Assembly (NCBI GenBank): GCA_011947345.1
Contig: JAAVTG010000913.1
Location: 1-45,581, forward strand
Length of the DNA: 45,581 bases
Source of the DNA: Phytophthora quininea
Lineage: Eukaryota; Oomycota; Peronosporomycetes; Peronosporales; Peronosporaceae
Direction of reading: 5' to 3'
Shown here: positions 9,782 to 21,689 of the stretch, one piece after another
Layout of the letters: every line of letters begins with the position of its first letter
Numbering within the stretch: the stretch's first letter is position 1
Translations under genes and position numbers: made by a program
Notes under the pieces: generated by a model
What the model saw: the letters and a program-made list of their open reading frames with translations, nothing else
Database searches by the model: none
What the model was told of the DNA's origin: nothing

Positions 9782-10114
9782 GGGGAAAAACTATGGAGAT
9801 CGAGGCAACATAAAATGGAATTTTGAGTTTGGTTTCATGGAGCGCTAAAATCTATCGCCCAGCCTAAGCCCAAAACTTACGCTCGCTGCGCTCGCCCTGT
9901 GTGACCCTAGAAACCTCAAGCCCTTAAAGGGGGCATCTCGCTTCGCTCGATCAGCGGCCAAGCTATAATACATGCTTGGTCCGGGGTCTAAGTCCGCGTG
10001 CTCCGCACACGGGCCTTAAACTGCCGGCATCGATTTGGGCTTGGTGCTGTTTGTCATAAGTATGGAAAACTTTCAGAAATTCATTTTACGTTGCCTCGAT
10101 CTCCATATTTCCCC
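9782..10114. mobile_element. MITE-like element, 333 bp, with TIRs and 7-bp direct flanks
   Basis: The ends are inverted repeats of about 40 bases: the left begins GGGGAAAAACTATGGAGATC (9782) and the right ends CTCCATATTTCCCC (10114), reading GGGGAAATATGGAGATCG on the other strand. Both continue with GAGGCAAC(A/G)TAAAATG. The identical 7-mer GCAAAAC lies directly outside each end, at 9775-9781 and 10115-10121, in direct orientation, as expected of a target-site duplication. The interior has no coding capacity. It carries short repeated motifs such as CGCTCGCTGCGCTCG and a GTGC-TCC-GCAC hairpin. A 7-bp duplication does not settle the superfamily. Confidence 0.72.
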
Positions 10115-10121
10115 GCAAAAC

Positions 10122-11829
10122 GGCAGTCCATTGGAGGCTGAGTTGTTGGCCTCCAGCTCAGCCCAAGGCGGGTGAGCCAGAGGTGTGCCCCAGTGTTTGC
10201 ATGCCGGGCTAGATGGTGGTCGCCGCCGGGGCAATGTAATCGGGAAGAGTGAGCTCTAGAAGTGACCATGGAGTTTATTGGCACGTACAAGAGGTTGTAG
10301 AGCTGGCACCGCTTCAGCCTCCGCAATGTCGCCCGTGATGGCGGTCGGAGAGGTCCTCGCCCTCGTAGTGACGATCGGCACGGCACTCGCCCCCAAGGTG
10401 ATGGACCGTATGCCGATCGGTACGGTACGGCCTGTCGACGGAGGCTTGAACGTCGCACGGCAATTGGCCTTCCCGCGAACACATCCGGTCTTCGTAGGCG
10501 CACCTGCGGGTGTTACGTCCGTAGCGCATGCCGCTCCCGATGTAGCGAAGGCAAGGTTCGCGCCCGGGCGCGTCCCATAAAATTTGGCGCTTAACATGGT
10601 CAGGCATTGGAGGAATACATGCGGCTGAGCCCCGTCGCGTATGGGCGTGGCGAGCTCCGTGGCCATGGTGACATAGACGACCCGTATAGTTGCGTAAACG
10701 CCGTCGGTCTCCGTAGCGCCAAGCCGGTGAGGGCAGCCTGCCGATCGCTGTTGTTGTAGTCGATCGAGTTCACGGCCTCGTGGTACTTGCGCCACTACAT
10801 TGGCGAGTCTTCCATCAGCCAGGCCACGGCACGGCCGAGGAAAATATTTGCGTAGATCACCGCTAGAGTCACTCAGTCACCATTATCTTGTCACGCGCGG
10901 CGTTGGCGCGTACGAACGTCTCAAGCCGCAGCGCCAACCAGGGCACATGCTCAAAGAAGAACACCTCACCGAATGTTCTGAAGCCGGTGATCGCGGCTAC
11001 GATCTCTTCGTAACTATTGCAAGTGACCGCGACTAGCGGTAAGGTCGCACTCGACCTAAAGTTGCTAGCGAAATTTGCATTTGAGGAGCCTCGCTTCAGT
11101 CTGTCCATCTCGGACGTGGGCCGGAAGTGCAGGATGGAGAGGCCTCGACTGCCCAACCGTCCGCTATACATTGCCATCAGCGCTGTGTGGGGCGCCTTAA
11201 ACGGCACAGCGGGGTACTCTCGGAGCTGTAAAACAAATAGCATTACGGTGGTCTACGCACCTTTGGAAGTCGAGTATGCTAAATACCCGATGCGCGGCGA
11301 ATTGACGGGCCTGAGTCGGTTGATATTCGCCTTTGACGTGCGTGCGGGGAACTCCGAAGCTTGAGCGTTGGAGGTTCTGAACCTCGGAAGGGGGCATGTC
11401 GCTAGGGCGGTCCGTCGGTGGCTGCGTCCACTGCCTCGTTGTGAGGCTGGGCGTAGGGTGACCATAGCGCGAGGTACGCGATGGTGTCGACCAGTGCTGA
11501 TTGCGCTGCTGCAGGTCGACCACAAGTTCGAATAGTCGGTTGACCTTGCCTTCGAGACTTGAGCCCAACGCATCGGGTTGTGCGGTAGGCTGGGACGGCG
11601 TTGGTGTCGGCGCAGTCGCTGCCGTGGGCACCGTTGGCACGGTGAAACTCTTCATGAACTCGTCCAGGTTAAATGCCCTCGATGGGAGCGGTTGAGAGCT
11701 GTCGTCATCGGGGCAGTCCACCAAGGCCGGTTCACGACGACCGTTGCCATTAGAAGCGGCTGGAGGTGTCAGCCTCGGTGCACCAGACGGCAGACGGGGC
11801 GGGGTCCCGTCGGAGTCCTCCACAGCCAC
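10122..11829 (-). pseudogene. Decayed gag-like retroelement coding fragment
   Basis: Three overlapping minus-strand frames read on from one another with frame changes. At 11829-11197 there is a Pro/Ser/Thr-rich acidic N-terminal part with a short coiled-coil-like stretch (SSLEGKVNRLFELVVDLQQR). At 11243-10869 there is a helical segment (YEEIVAAITGFRTFGEVFFF, then HVPWLALRLETFVRANAARD) with the flavour of capsid-like domains of oomycete gag proteins. At 10795-10256 there is a basic, Cys-containing segment (CLRYIGSG...RRCAYEDRMC) that could be a metal-binding remnant. No protease, reverse transcriptase or integrase motif was found nearby, and no long terminal repeats were seen. The retroelement call is inference from layout; a decayed host gene is the alternative. 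Confidence 0.38.
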
Positions 11830-14800
11830 ACAATTGATCGACGCGTAGTCAACGCCGGTGCAGATCTCTTTGGGGGAGGGGGCTCTTAACGCATGGGTTC
11901 CTCAGCGTGTCAGAAACGTGTACGGCTGAGTAGACGGTAACGACGATTACTGTAGCCGGTATGAGGCGTTTGGTGACAAACTGTCCCACAGTGACAATAC
12001 TGCCCCCTTACACCCATAGCGCGCGGACGTATGGGTCGTTTATGACAGCCTTGTTAGAGAGAGATTACGGTAAGAATATGAGGAACTATTTGCTTATCGT
12101 TGTCGATAATTGCATCGCAAACAGATTGCTAGAACACGTTTGAGAATTTCATCGATAGAGTGCTCGAATCACTGGCTGAATTTGGCCGTGAAAGTAAAGA
12201 AGACTCTTTGGTGGTATAGCGGTGTAGGAATCAGGCCCTGACAACGCAAAAGAATGTGCTGTAGGATTAAATTCCGGAGAATACCAACATCATCGAGCGT
12301 GGATTTAGCCTCGCGTGGATTGTATTTGGTAATCGGTAATGGACGTCACCGGACAACTCGATACACGGTGGAGACGTTTTTGTTTCGGCGCGTGAACAAA
12401 CGTCTTTCAGGTTGATGGAGTTCTGTTGGTAGGCTCACTACTCTGGAAGTTTGATAAGTCACTTGCGCAATGTATTGCAATAGTTGATTTTGCATAGATC
12501 ATGACCCGAATGACTTATTGCTGTATTTTCCTTTATGCAGCATATTATTTATTACCCATCCGGACCTAAAAAAGAAGCAAGTGGCTTCTGATGATTGGGA
12601 TACTGCATAACCAACTAATTCATGAGTTCTAAACGTACAGGTAGGCTAGGTTCCTCGACTCAAATCTGAAGACACACCTGCGTAAGCTGACTATCTCAGC
12701 GGTTCAAACATAGACTGAGTAAGGCCCTTTGTATACGTTAAAATAGATGGGAATATTGACTTTATCAAATACACAAGGCGATGATGATGTTACTCTGGGT
12801 AATAACATACGTAACGGCAAATTGTTTAACACTATAGATTAAGAAACGCGATCCGACCTTCGAGATAAATTGTTAGTTGTCGCACAGACCGTTGATCATC
12901 GCAACAAATTCACCCGTATTTCGTAAACGCTGTAGTAATATGAGACTTCCAAAGGGCAGCGGTAAGGCGACATCCGAATTGATGAGACCGTGGTGATCAG
13001 AACGGACCCACCACCTAATCGAGCGTTATATCTAGCTGCCAGTGAACAACCATCATCACCAGTAACCCTTGAACAACCACATCAAATTTACCGTTGGTTC
13101 ATGTCCGGATATCAATACGGTTGTGTGTGCGACTTCGAATCGGTTATAATTTGTGTTGCTCGTGATCATGTCCCAAGTGGGTTGTCTATTCAAGCTTTGG
13201 CAAGATATCGAAGTGCAAGGTTAATTTATTAGTTAATGATTAAACAGTCCAACGAAATATCGTAAGCCCGACATAAATGAAAGAAAAAAACTTCAGTTTT
13301 TTTGCCAGCATCTGGATAACGAAGTCCCCAGATTTCTGGCACGTCTATGGTATCGAGGGGAGATCGTCAACAGGACCAAGCAAAATAATAATAAAAAAAT
13401 GATTTATTTTTATGACCTCATTGGGCGCTGTTTAAATTATTGGTCAAATTTAGGAGCTTTTAGGAGCTTGTTGCTTTGTCAGTGGGGGTGAGGAAACCGA
13501 GGGCTGATCGGATTACCAAAAACCCCAGACTACCTGAAAATATATGAAGACGAAGCGCACGAAAGTGACAAAGGTATCTGTTGATGGTCGTTTGAATGTT
13601 TTGGACGCTAGAGACGACGAACAAGATCCTCCTGGGTGTGATATGACTTTTGGGTATGACTACTACGAATCCGAGACCATTTTTAGTACGACCATTGAGC
13701 ATGAAACTATTGTAGGTTTATAGATTACATTATTTTTATAGCTTGCTAGGAGCGGGAGCGTTAGATGGTTGGTCGATACTGGCCAGAATATGTTACCTGC
13801 ATATTCAATCACACTCGTTGTTTGAAGTTACTTCGCTTAATATGCAAAGTCGCTACTCGTATATAGGTAAGCCTACCATTATAACATAAGTTTTATTTGA
13901 GATTATCCGTACTATAGCGTCTACTATTTCTATGCGAGACGGTCACGATAATAAAAATGACGATGCTTATCTTAAAGGTTTACGCTACCGCTGTTTTGGA
14001 TATACATTCGCGTTCTGTGTTTTCAAATCCACACTTCTACTTAGCAGCCTTTGAGAACAGCGTCAACTTCCGGGTATCGAGTGTGTGTAGCGAGGTATGT
14101 GTGCTAGACTCTGTGGTGTTGGTTGGCTTCGCTGTTTTTGTTTTCTGTTCGAGAGAAAAACGGGGAATGCATACAATTTTTTGCTGAATAGTTTTATGTT
14201 TGATAGCACCCTTTGCTTATACTGGGGCGTTAACACCTTGTATTGGAAGACGCACTTGATCTGTATGACCGGGAGTCGTGAGTTGAAAGGAAAAGGAACA
14301 GTGAGATTAGAATGTTAGCTTCGCTATCCGTAAGCTCCAGCAAACAATTAAGCGGGTTTCAACCGCTTCCCATACATGTGACCCGCGCCATAGTGCTCCA
14401 AGTATGCTCCGTAGCGCTGTCCGGGCGCTTATCTCAGTTTGGGCGGGTGACTAAGGCGACATCCTTCAACGTAGATAATATCCTTCAATGCTGTCAGCGT
14501 TGCAGCATGTCACCGATGCAATTTCCAACACCTTGTACAATACAAACCTTTGTTTGCGGTTGTTGACTATTCTTGTTGAAGTACATGCAAGTCATGCACT
14601 GATGTTTATGCGGTGTTTATGTACATACCGATTACTGCGGTGGCTGCCAGTTGTTGCTGATCGTCATCAAAAGCTGACGTACGTCGATTCCCATTAAGTG
14701 CAGATCGGAAGGTTCTATCTATATAAGGACCGCCATTTTGGGGGCTGTCCTGTATGCCGAACGCGGTCAGGAATTAACCGAGCGAATCGTTTTCTTAGAC

Positions 14801-16147
14801 AATTCGTGGCGATTTTGATAGCCACCTACTATCCAAGCTGCTGAACCACTGCAACAACAGGAATCTCACGTCTGGCAGATCCAAGTAGAATGGATTGGGC
14901 AAGATGCCCTCGAGGTATTGGGTGTGGCAGCCGCGATTCCGTGCGATGACGTCCCTAAGATCGTTGACAAGTTAGTTCAAACGTCTACCAGCTGATTCGT
15001 CATCATCCACGCAGATCTGAGCCATTACATCCGTTGACGCCAGTGGGATACATGATTGATGCCCGTGACGATCTCTCACGAGTTTTCACCTGATTCAAAT
15101 TTCGCACACGACCTTGCCTTTTTATCGAAAAGAACAAAGGCTGCATGGTGAATCGGGGGTCTCAAGAATTTTGGCGGGCAGCCGACCGACAACTTGAGCT
15201 GACCAACGTTAAATGGTCGATGCGATTGCAGCACCTCGGGCTTGGGGACAACCAAACGGTAGGCGTTGTATCGAGCACACGCTAGACGGGAAATGGTACC
15301 AACCATTTTTGCAAAGTTGTTGACAGTCGAGTCTCGCTCAGGGTCGTAGTCTGGTTGTCCCATTCTGTTGGTCTGGCCCTTTCACGGTTCATGCGACCAT
15401 TATTTGGACCTAGAAAGGATGGTCTGCGGAATAGTATGTACTTGTTCACCATAGAATGCCTGTTTAACAGCAGTACATGTATGACGTGTTAAGCACGAGA
15501 TTGCCAAAGCGAGTACATCTACCTGTTAAACCGGAGCATGGCTGCTAATATGGGCGCAAACAATAAAATTTCCTTCCATCAACGCGCTGTGAATGAAACA
15601 GCATACAAACATTAGTAGTTGTGAATGTATATGCATGTAGTAAAACCTTGAACGACACGGTCAAAGAGACCATTGGGGAGATCGGAGTGCTGGGCTGTGA
15701 TGCCCGGATATTGGTCCCTTCCTCTTCACTCGTGCTGTCGCTGCCGTGAATGCATGATGAAGGAAAGTTACCCTTGACGTGAGAACTTGTCGAGTGCAGC
15801 GGAAACTACCCGATCCCCGATAAGATCCTCAGTATCCAGTGTGGGATCAGGTAAAACAGGACGCTGGCTCATCCCGATCTTAACAGGCTCTGAACGAGCC
15901 AACCCAAACGTGTTTGAGCACGGCATATGCGTTTTACTTTAAGTACGACCCTCCAGCACCAACCATAACCCTCTAGCTAATACGCAACACAATTGCTTTT
16001 ACCAGCCCCCACCACCACCCTAACGCAAGCTTGTGCTTGTCCTTCTTCGTCTCCTTCAGAGATTGTGCATCAACAAAATAATAAGAGATAGTCGCCAACT
16101 AGGACACTTTGAAATTGTGGACTCCGAGCATCTCATCGAGTTTTTTA
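11830..16147. other. Gene-poor region, no gene recognised
   Basis: Over 4 kb of lower-GC sequence with only short open frames. Two stretches look slightly more protein-like: a plus-strand frame of 59 codons at 13544-13723 (MKTKRTKVTKVSVDGRLNVL at its start, then DDEQDPPGCDMTFGYDYYES), and a minus-strand frame of 95 codons at 15076-15363. Neither shows a known domain; both may be worn transposon remains. No tRNA, rRNA or tandem array was seen. Confidence 0.4.
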
Positions 16148-19100
16148 TTACTCAACGCGGCCGGTAACGCAGAATGAAGTACCACACGGGGCGGTCGTCA
16201 CTGAGGTCAATAAGGGTAATATAAATAAGGGACGGTTCCCATTACTAGCGATCATGGAAGTATTGCGAATCACACACAGGAGCCTGCCGATGCCTGCACA
16301 CTCTACTAATGCATCGCAAACGGCTTCCAGATCTTCATGGAGCGTGAGCGTAGATAACACCTGCAAACGGTACTTCAGATAACCTACATATATGCACTGG
16401 TTCTTCACTTGAACAGATTTCCCGGCCAACGTGGTCCCTAGGAACTGCATATAACCCTGGTGGGCCTTTTCTAGCGGTAACTGGGACAGTTTTAGAAATG
16501 TCAATGCGGCCCCGCCGTAGTGCAGATACAGGACGCATACGGTGACACCTATTCGCTGTGGCTTGTTCTCCGCTGAACATGTTCTGCAAGTGCGGGACTT
16601 TGACACAAGCCGACATGACAGAGGTGTTGTGCGCTCTCGCCAGGCCATGGTGGTACTGTGGCGGAGAGAGTTCTTGACGTACACCCTACGCCGGGCTCTG
16701 GAGCAGCGCATAAAGCCGCTATTGTGACCGAATAGAATCTTTGATTCCAATCGAGCGAAACGAATTCGACGGATAGATTTGCAGCTCGCTGCGGTGAATA
16801 GTTGATAACAGGAACTGCAATAATAATACGAGAGAGATACTGAAAACGGTTACTATATAAGAAATACAACTTGCCGAGATGCGGTGCTAGCTGTGTGGTA
16901 ATACTGAACCGAAAACCCCTCACTTGCAGTCCTATTTGGATTATCTACTAAATCAGCATAGCGGCCTGTTGTTCAAAGCCTATTTGGCTTGCCATTCAGA
17001 ATACAACACCTAATCATATCTATGACTGCGATTCTCACATAGAATGAGCTGATCACGATTTTCTGCCTAATCGTGGCGATGGACGCATCAACAACGGTGC
17101 GCCTCAAGTTGTCTTCCTCTATCCTGATGTTTGCTCGGAGGATGTTGATCCGCTGAGATCCAGACGGGTAATTTCTGATCAGTTCTCCTTGCAAATAGCG
17201 GTGTGATTGTCACTTGTACACCCTCTTCGGCGTACCACGCCAATTCATCCATGTATTCGTAACTCGCGCAAGCTGGCTGCAGTACCACCAGGAGAAAGAT
17301 TTGGTAGTCGTCGGAGTCCTTCACAAAGTATTTTATGCGATGCGGATGTGTTCAACTCCCTAAAACCCATTGAACGATTCCAACCATGCCCGCGCTCCAC
17401 CGTGGGCGGTGACACTGACATACATGCTTGCTGGGATAGCCATCGCATTTGCGACCACAGGCTCTCCACAGATGTGCACGACGACACAACGGCTAACCGA
17501 TGAGAAGCATGATGTCAATCGGCCAAATTATACCATCGATGTGGCTGCGCTCATCTCGGCACCTCCGAAGCAGCGCCTAAAAGTACCAGAAATGGCATCA
17601 ATGCCGAGGCGTGTCACGATAAAATCTGATATCCCCTAACAAACTTTCAAGACCAACCCACTGACTGAGACTAGTCAAACCTTTGCCACCGTGGGTTTAA
17701 TGCTGTGCCACAACCACACCTTAAGGCACCATGCGGATAAGCAACCGAACACCCCTCCGCTCGCTTGCTGCAGGTAGCTCTCACAACGGCAGACAACTTG
17801 AGAATGTATTCGCGAAAGCAAGCTTGCCAAAGAGTTTCTCAAAGCTGGCGTCACCTGGCGCCAACGTCCATCAACAGCCGAACAAAAAAATAAAAACACA
17901 TTTGCAAAACAATATGTCACTATACACCCTATTGGAAATGCCATACATGCCGTGCATATCTAAGCTGCTGTACAAAATCTCCGCAGTTACATGTAGGAAA
18001 GATATAGCAGCAGAGAGAGAAGGCTGAGCGGTCGCGCTTAGTCCAAGATTTAGGGTAAGAGAACAACAAGTTGCTGTTTGCGTGTTAAGGCATTGGAAAT
18101 GTCAACTTGTTCAGTTTCTAGATACCAAAACAACAACGTCGCAACGTACAGGGGCTGTGGCCACCAGGGTGTGTGAAAATAATTTCCTGTTAATACAACA
18201 TGCTTCCCCACCCATGTTTTGACGCGATTCTGATCACGAATCACCGTCTGTACTAGGGCGTTGCATAACTGACTACACTCTTTTTCGTTGTATACTACAA
18301 TAAACGTCGTCGTCTTCCTGATAAAAAAGCGAGCCGAGTTCGATGAAACGTAAATAGACATCTTTGACGTCATGTAGTGAGATCGTGTATCCGACGAATA
18401 GACATCCCTTAAATTACGCAAACCCAAGCGGTCAATTTGATGAACGGCGCTCTGGAGGGCACAAGTCAAATCCGGATAGATTCCCACCCCTCATACAATT
18501 TATACAAATTGAAGGCAATCGCGAGCAAACAAAAGCAACAATTTTGTGATGCAGTGAGCTTGAGTATGGGAGATGCTAATTCTGTGGCTACAGTCATTTC
18601 ATCCGTGTGTCCAAGATATCGATGTGATTTAGCCGTTGGATAGATTCTTTCGGGTCGAGTACACCCAGAGAAAAACCACTCGCATCGCACAGCGTCACGA
18701 ACGTTCCGAATCCAGCGCAAATCCGATCCGATTGTGCTGCGTGGCAGATATCAGATGTGGGGACGCACACGTAATGTCTTCCTGTGCATGTCTTTTGGAT
18801 TCTGCAGTCATGGTTCGGCTGCGTCGGCACTGTTGGGGGCTACTGATTTAAGTTTCAGTGTCACCGAAGTATCTTGGGTATAACATTAAACGCAACAACA
18901 CAGTATAGAAACGAAGCCATTTACTCGGATCTTTATATAGGCGTAATCTACATCTTTCTAAAATAATACACAGCCATTTTTTACATTTATGAAATTTATA
19001 TTATGATACTTATATGTTGCAATCGTGACATATACAAAAGTGCCATGCGTAGAAACCGAGAATTTGCGCTGGTCGATTCCATTCAATATTAAGGAACGGA

Positions 19101-19371
19101 GGATGCCTCTTCACGTTCTATGTAGAGAACATTAGAGATCACCAAACTCAAATCAAGCCTAAAATGATGCGACAATAACTACATTTTGACGAATAGAGCC
19201 TAGGGGTCCAGCCACGACATTCGTCCTATCTTCAGATTCTTTTGCCATTAGAGACCTTTCGAGGCTCGCTCATTGAGCGTTTATGAAAACGAGCTCGATC
19301 CAGCAATCGGTAAATTGTAAACAAGCAAGTTTTGCTTTCGAAGCTGCATGACCTTTGGGTTTTGAGATCTA
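16148..19371. other. Gene-poor region, unassigned open frames
   Basis: The longest open frame is minus strand 16148-16750 (200 codons). Its second half, from about CSAENKPQRIGVTVCVLYLH on, looks protein-like but matches nothing I recognise; competing frames overlap it at 16335-16616 and 16549-16923, so it may be a frame-broken relic. Between 17200 and 18830 only short, overlapping frames occur. A/T-rich sequence without features spans about 18850-19100. Confidence 0.35.
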
Positions 19372-20271
19372 ATGGGTGCTATTACTTCGGGAGGATCCAC
19401 CATTTGCCGTGATATCGCGAGCACGGCGACCGAGTGTTTTCATGTTATTGCTCTTCTCCAAGTGCTCGATGACCTCGAACTATCCAATGTATAGGTGGTT
19501 CAGCAATGCAACCTGCGAGAGTATCCTCTGGTTCCGGACGTCCGCGTTGACCTCAGCACGTACCCAGATGCCGACGCTCATGCCTATTTTCGGTTTACGT
19601 GTCCCCAACTAATTGAGCTGTTAGTGGTCATGTGCGTCCCTCACGTGTTTTTTTCGGGTACAGGTGATCGCATGTTGGACGCGGAGCCGGCAGTGCTCTG
19701 CTATCGCTTACCGTATCCTGGAAAATCCTCTGGAGTCAGGAAGTAGTTTGGTCGGTCTGACTCTTCATGCAGTCGTATCATCACATACCTATCTAAGTAC
19801 GCGCTTGTTAACAAGTGCACTGCTTGCTTGTGCTAATCACACTTTGTGCAGACTGCTTTAAGGACGAAAAATGGGGGTATACCCTATTTTTCAACGATCG
19901 TGCATATGCATCGCGCTACGATGAGTACGTCAACTATGTGTCCGACAAAACAAGTTGCATTGCAGAGCGTGTGTCGATGTTCATCGATGGTACGAAGGCC
20001 TTCATTTACCGTCCTGGCAAACGGAAGGGGGGCGGGTCGAACCGTAAACGGAGTGCTCAACAGTATTCCAATTGGAGATGGTGAAAACTTACAGAAGGCA
20101 TGTTACAGTGGCCGCAAACAGCTTCATTGTGTAAACGTTCAAGGCGCCTGCACTACTGACGGCAAGTTGGTTCTGTTCTCTTGCTATTTGGCGCGTATTA
20201 TCTGTTTCATTTACTGGTCTCTGCTGACAAATTCGGCCACGTGCATGCATAGAGGAAACCAAATTAGTTAG
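19372..20271 (+). pseudogene. PIF/Harbinger-type DDE transposase relic
   Basis: Fragments read in order on the plus strand. An N-terminal part starts at ATG 19372 and runs, through an in-frame TAG near 19492, to RLPYPGKS at about 19730; it contains YFRFTCPQLIELLVVMCVP, the FR-type helical region in front of Harbinger catalytic domains. A second part (about 19860-20080) has CIAERVSMFIDGTKAFIYRP, where FIDGT holds the first catalytic Asp, followed by KRKGGGSNRKR. After a frame change, 20090-20200 has CYSGRKQLHCVNVQGACTTD, the conserved YxGxKxxHxxNxQ box. The segment with the last catalytic residues is missing. Between the first two parts, about 19750-19855, an intron or insertion is possible. 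Confidence 0.75.
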
Positions 20272-20380
20272 TATTTGTGCTGCAGACTACCTTCCTGTCG
20301 CAACTACTTCTTACCTCCGATTCATACCCGCGAGACTAGCAATGAGTGATATTACTCCAGGTTGCGCTTCAACTACAGAG

Positions 20381-20794
20381 TCAAGAACTTGGTCTGTTCT
20401 TCCCGGTCTTTTGGCGTTGCTCTCTCTCTCTCTCTCTCTCTCTCTCTAAAGTCCAGGCCCAACTGCCGTTCGTTCGCTCGGTCTCAATTTGAAGCTTCTT
20501 CTCCAGCTCCTTGGCACGGTCAGCTGGAGCCTTTTCTGCTAAGTAATTCTGCACCTGAGAACAGGGCGACATGATGTCGGCTCTATGCTTATTGATCTCG
20601 GTAAATACACCAGCAAGTGCAACTCCTTGCTTCTGTTTCCGTTTGCTACTAGATCGGGCAGCTTCATTTCCACTCACTAGCATGCAGTCCTGGAAAGGGC
20701 CAAATCGACGGCGTTTCTTTGGCTCAGTGCTTTGGTCATCTCCAGCTACACCAGCTCCGTTGTCGATGTAAAGCTCGAAGGCCGAACTGCTGGG
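20381..20794 (-). pseudogene. Possible Harbinger partner-gene exon, basic/coiled-coil protein
   Basis: A continuous minus-strand frame begins after a possible splice acceptor (TTTCCTAG, exon start at 20794) and ends at 20381. It reads SSSAFELYIDNGAGVAGDD, then a nuclear-localisation-like PKKRRRFGPFQDC, a basic SSSKRKQKQG, then a helical coiled-coil-like part (AEKAPADRAKELEKKLQIET). A TC microsatellite then turns the frame into Arg-Glu repeats before the stop. Harbinger elements usually carry a second gene for a Myb/SANT-like partner; position tail-to-tail with the transposase relic fits such a partner, but no Myb domain is visible in this exon. The upstream exon was not found. Confidence 0.42.
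20420..20447. repeat. TC dinucleotide microsatellite
   Basis: About 14 TC units in a row, inside the 3' end of the minus-strand frame 20381-20794, where they encode alternating Arg and Glu. Confidence 0.95.
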
Positions 20795-20799
20795 CTAGG

Positions 20800-21640
20800 A
20801 AAGAGGAACCTCCGAACGCAATGAGTGCATTTATAAGTGAAGCTGTTGGTATCAATTCGTTCTCAGGCTGCATCGTGTAGAATCTCGAATAAGCTTTGAT
20901 GAACGCGGTCAATACACCATCTTTGGCCGTTCAATATTTTATCACGTCAGGTAACCCCATCCCCGGAAACGAATGATAAAATTCCACCGCTTTTACAATC
21001 GCAATAGAACCACATTCAATTTACTGTTTGCAGTCCTCCGATCCAATATGGGTAGAGACAGTGCCGGTTTGAACAGAGAAGTTAAATATTTCGAAGCGTA
21101 TTTCATATATTTTTGACGAGTGATATCTGATAAATAGGACACGTTTTCTAAGCTTCTGCATTATTATCGGCGTACATCACAATATTATTTTTAGCTACAC
21201 TGGATAAACCAAAAATACGACAAGCTATCAAGCAAAACTCCCAACATACGTGGTAGCAAGCAATTCCGGGACCGATATGTTTGGCTTGTACGCGTAGAAC
21301 ACAAGATTCCGAATAATTCAACGACAGTAACGATTGAAACTGTTACCGCCATACTCGTTTTGGCTGAGTTTATTGGTTCCGTCATGCCTCTCATGACCGA
21401 TTAATTACTGCCCCCCACCCACACACACACCTCCTCGAGACGCGCTCTTATATTCGGGATAATCAGACCTAGGCTAATCGCTGCAAGTATCATTCGACTT
21501 TTTTGCTTGCTAGGGTTGACAGATTTGTCGCTTTTGTCCACATCCCCTCGAACGTTTCTTCTTATATTAAGGCTGTCTTGGCAGCAAATAAAAACTAGTT
21601 GTTTCATGAAGAAAAATAACAGCAAGCATCCGTACCGATA
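20800..21640. other. Intergenic between transposon relics
   Basis: No coding domain seen. It should hold the outer end of the Harbinger element and the left end of the Mutator-like element, but I could not find matching terminal inverted repeats by eye. A short CA/CCCA-rich tract lies at about 21410-21432. Confidence 0.4.
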
Positions 21641-21689
21641 GATCCTTTGATCAAACAGTGTTCTCCTTGCTCTGGTGGAATGCGCCGGG

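Noticed and set aside
9890..10020. Possible CRISPR or tandem array from repeated GCTCG motifs
   Set aside because: Units are very short, irregular and lie inside a TIR-bounded element; no regular spacer pattern, and a eukaryotic genome is indicated.
17731..18027. Possible RXLR-type effector (RTPLRSLAAG near an ATG)
   Set aside because: No signal peptide precedes it, the motif does not fit RXLR followed by an acidic EER-like stretch, and downstream sequence is low in structure.
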